Source: a virus
Virus record (IMG/VR): IMGVR_UViG_3300028829_007974
Span: 1-40,840 of that record
DNA length: 40,840 bases
Reading direction: 5' to 3' (one strand)
Part shown: piece by piece, positions 40,430 to 40,840 of the stretch
Position numbering within the stretch: position 1 is the stretch's first letter
Layout of the letters: each line of letters opens with the position of its first letter
Position numbers and translations under genes: made by a program
Notes under the pieces: generated by a model
The model's input: only the letters and a program-made list of their open reading frames with translations
Database searches by the model: none
Told to the model about the DNA's origin: nothing

Positions 40430-40840
40430 ATGTTGGATAAACTGATCGGCGGAGGTCTCGTCACTGCGGCAGAAGGCGTTGCGAACATTATCGACCGTTT
40501 CGTTGAGACCGATGAAGAAAAACAGGCTGCCGACTTGATCAAGGCCAAGCTGATGATGAAACCGAGCCTAGCCCAGATTGAACTCAATAAGGTTGAGGCC
40601 GGGCACCGCTCTATCTTCGTTGCTGGCTGGCGTCCCTTTATCGGTTGGGTTTGCGGGTTCGCGCTACTCTGGCACTTCATCCTGTTCGACCTGCTGACCT
40701 GGGTGACAGTGAACTTCTTCACTCATGTGACGGCTCTCCCGGAGCTCACTGGGACGGAAACCCTGGTCACCGTGTTGTTGTCTCTGCTTGGCCTTGGAGC
40801 CATGCGTACGGCAGAGAAGTTTGGAGGAAGAGCGAGATGA
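40430..40840 (+). CDS. Holin of the 3TM family
   Basis: This 136-residue protein ends with the window (TGA at 40838-40840). It has LIKAKLMMKPSLAQIELNKVEAGHRSIFVAGWRPFIGW, the signature of three-transmembrane phage holins, then hydrophobic segments (VCGFALLWHFILFDLLTW and LVTVLLSLLGLGAMR). It should form membrane lesions that release the endolysin. It follows the endolysin by three bases with GAGG-like bases (gtggaggac) upstream. Confidence 0.9.
   Translation: MLDKLIGGGLVTAAEGVANIIDRFVETDEEKQAADLIKAKLMMKPSLAQIELNKVEAGHRSIFVAGWRPFIGWVCGFALLWHFILFDLLTWVTVNFFTHVTALPELTGTETLVTVLLSLLGLGAMRTAEKFGGRAR

Larger units (their letters stand above)
77..40840 (+). mobile_element. Siphovirus-type prophage, left end and most of the genome
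   Basis: A continuous set of phage modules runs through the window: serine recombinase cassette, sigma factor, recombination/replication genes, terminase, portal, fused protease-capsid, tail tube, frameshifted chaperone, tape measure, tail tip and lysis genes. The head order (terminase, gpW, portal, capsid) and tail order (terminator, tube, chaperone, tape measure, tip) match lambda-like siphoviruses. The left limit is uncertain: the tRNA at 1-76 or a site nearer the recombinase could be the junction, and genes at 430-2641 could be phage cargo or host. The right limit lies beyond the window. Only the J-like tail-tip gene shows obvious damage. Confidence 0.85.

Overview
The window is most of a siphovirus-type (long non-contractile tail) prophage in an alphaproteobacterium, read left to right, plus a fragment of host tRNA-Ser(GGA) at the left edge. 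The alphaproteobacterial assignment is inferred from the gene families: a DUF2924 / large serine recombinase / HTH cassette, and small phage proteins resembling DUF6362, DUF6441, DUF6127 and DUF7220. The tRNA has an encoded CCA. Base composition is moderate in GC. The right end of the prophage is not in the window, so no attachment-site pair can be shown.

Layout. 1-76: 3' part of tRNA-Ser. 430-2641: two overlapping minus-strand cargo genes of unknown function. 2821-5214: integration cassette of four translationally coupled genes (small protein, DUF2924, serine recombinase, HTH protein). 5372-6157: minus-strand single-pass membrane protein. 6425-16163: early/replication operon with a sigma-70-like factor, small proteins, a Sak4-like RecA-fold ATPase, a candidate ssDNA-binding partner, a PD-(D/E)XK nuclease, a RecD-like helicase, a Toprim primase/AAA protein, a RuvC-like resolvase and a DUF6362-like regulator. 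16536-18085: ParB-DNA methyltransferase and a small membrane protein. 18137-18647: two small minus-strand genes behind an operator-like palindrome. 18750-26375: packaging and head genes (terminase subunits, gpW, portal, protease-capsid fusion, decoration and head-tail proteins). 26379-39711: tail genes. 39741-40840: small membrane protein, M15 endolysin and holin.

The most interesting part is 31957-36461, inside the tail-tip module. It encodes a trimeric-looking, Ala-rich tail fibre whose last 29 residues hold 11 cysteines, mostly as Asn-Cys dipeptides. After it come a 296-residue protein of unknown function and two different radical SAM/SPASM enzymes, in a tight, mostly coupled gene string. 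This looks like a phage that post-translationally modifies its own tail fibre with RiPP-type maturases. Substrate and chemistry are inference, but both enzymes have complete sets of cluster-binding cysteines.

Other notable signals: 13 copies of a GTGAACG heptamer in both orientations inside the 3' end of the primase gene (candidate replication origin); a canonical A AAA AAC -1 frameshift site joining the two tail-assembly chaperone reading frames; a frame disruption in the tail-tip protein J; a primase/AAA protein whose Walker A lysine is alanine; two tiny, tightly coupled ORFs of 19 and 17 codons; and clustered operator-like repeats before the methyltransferase gene.
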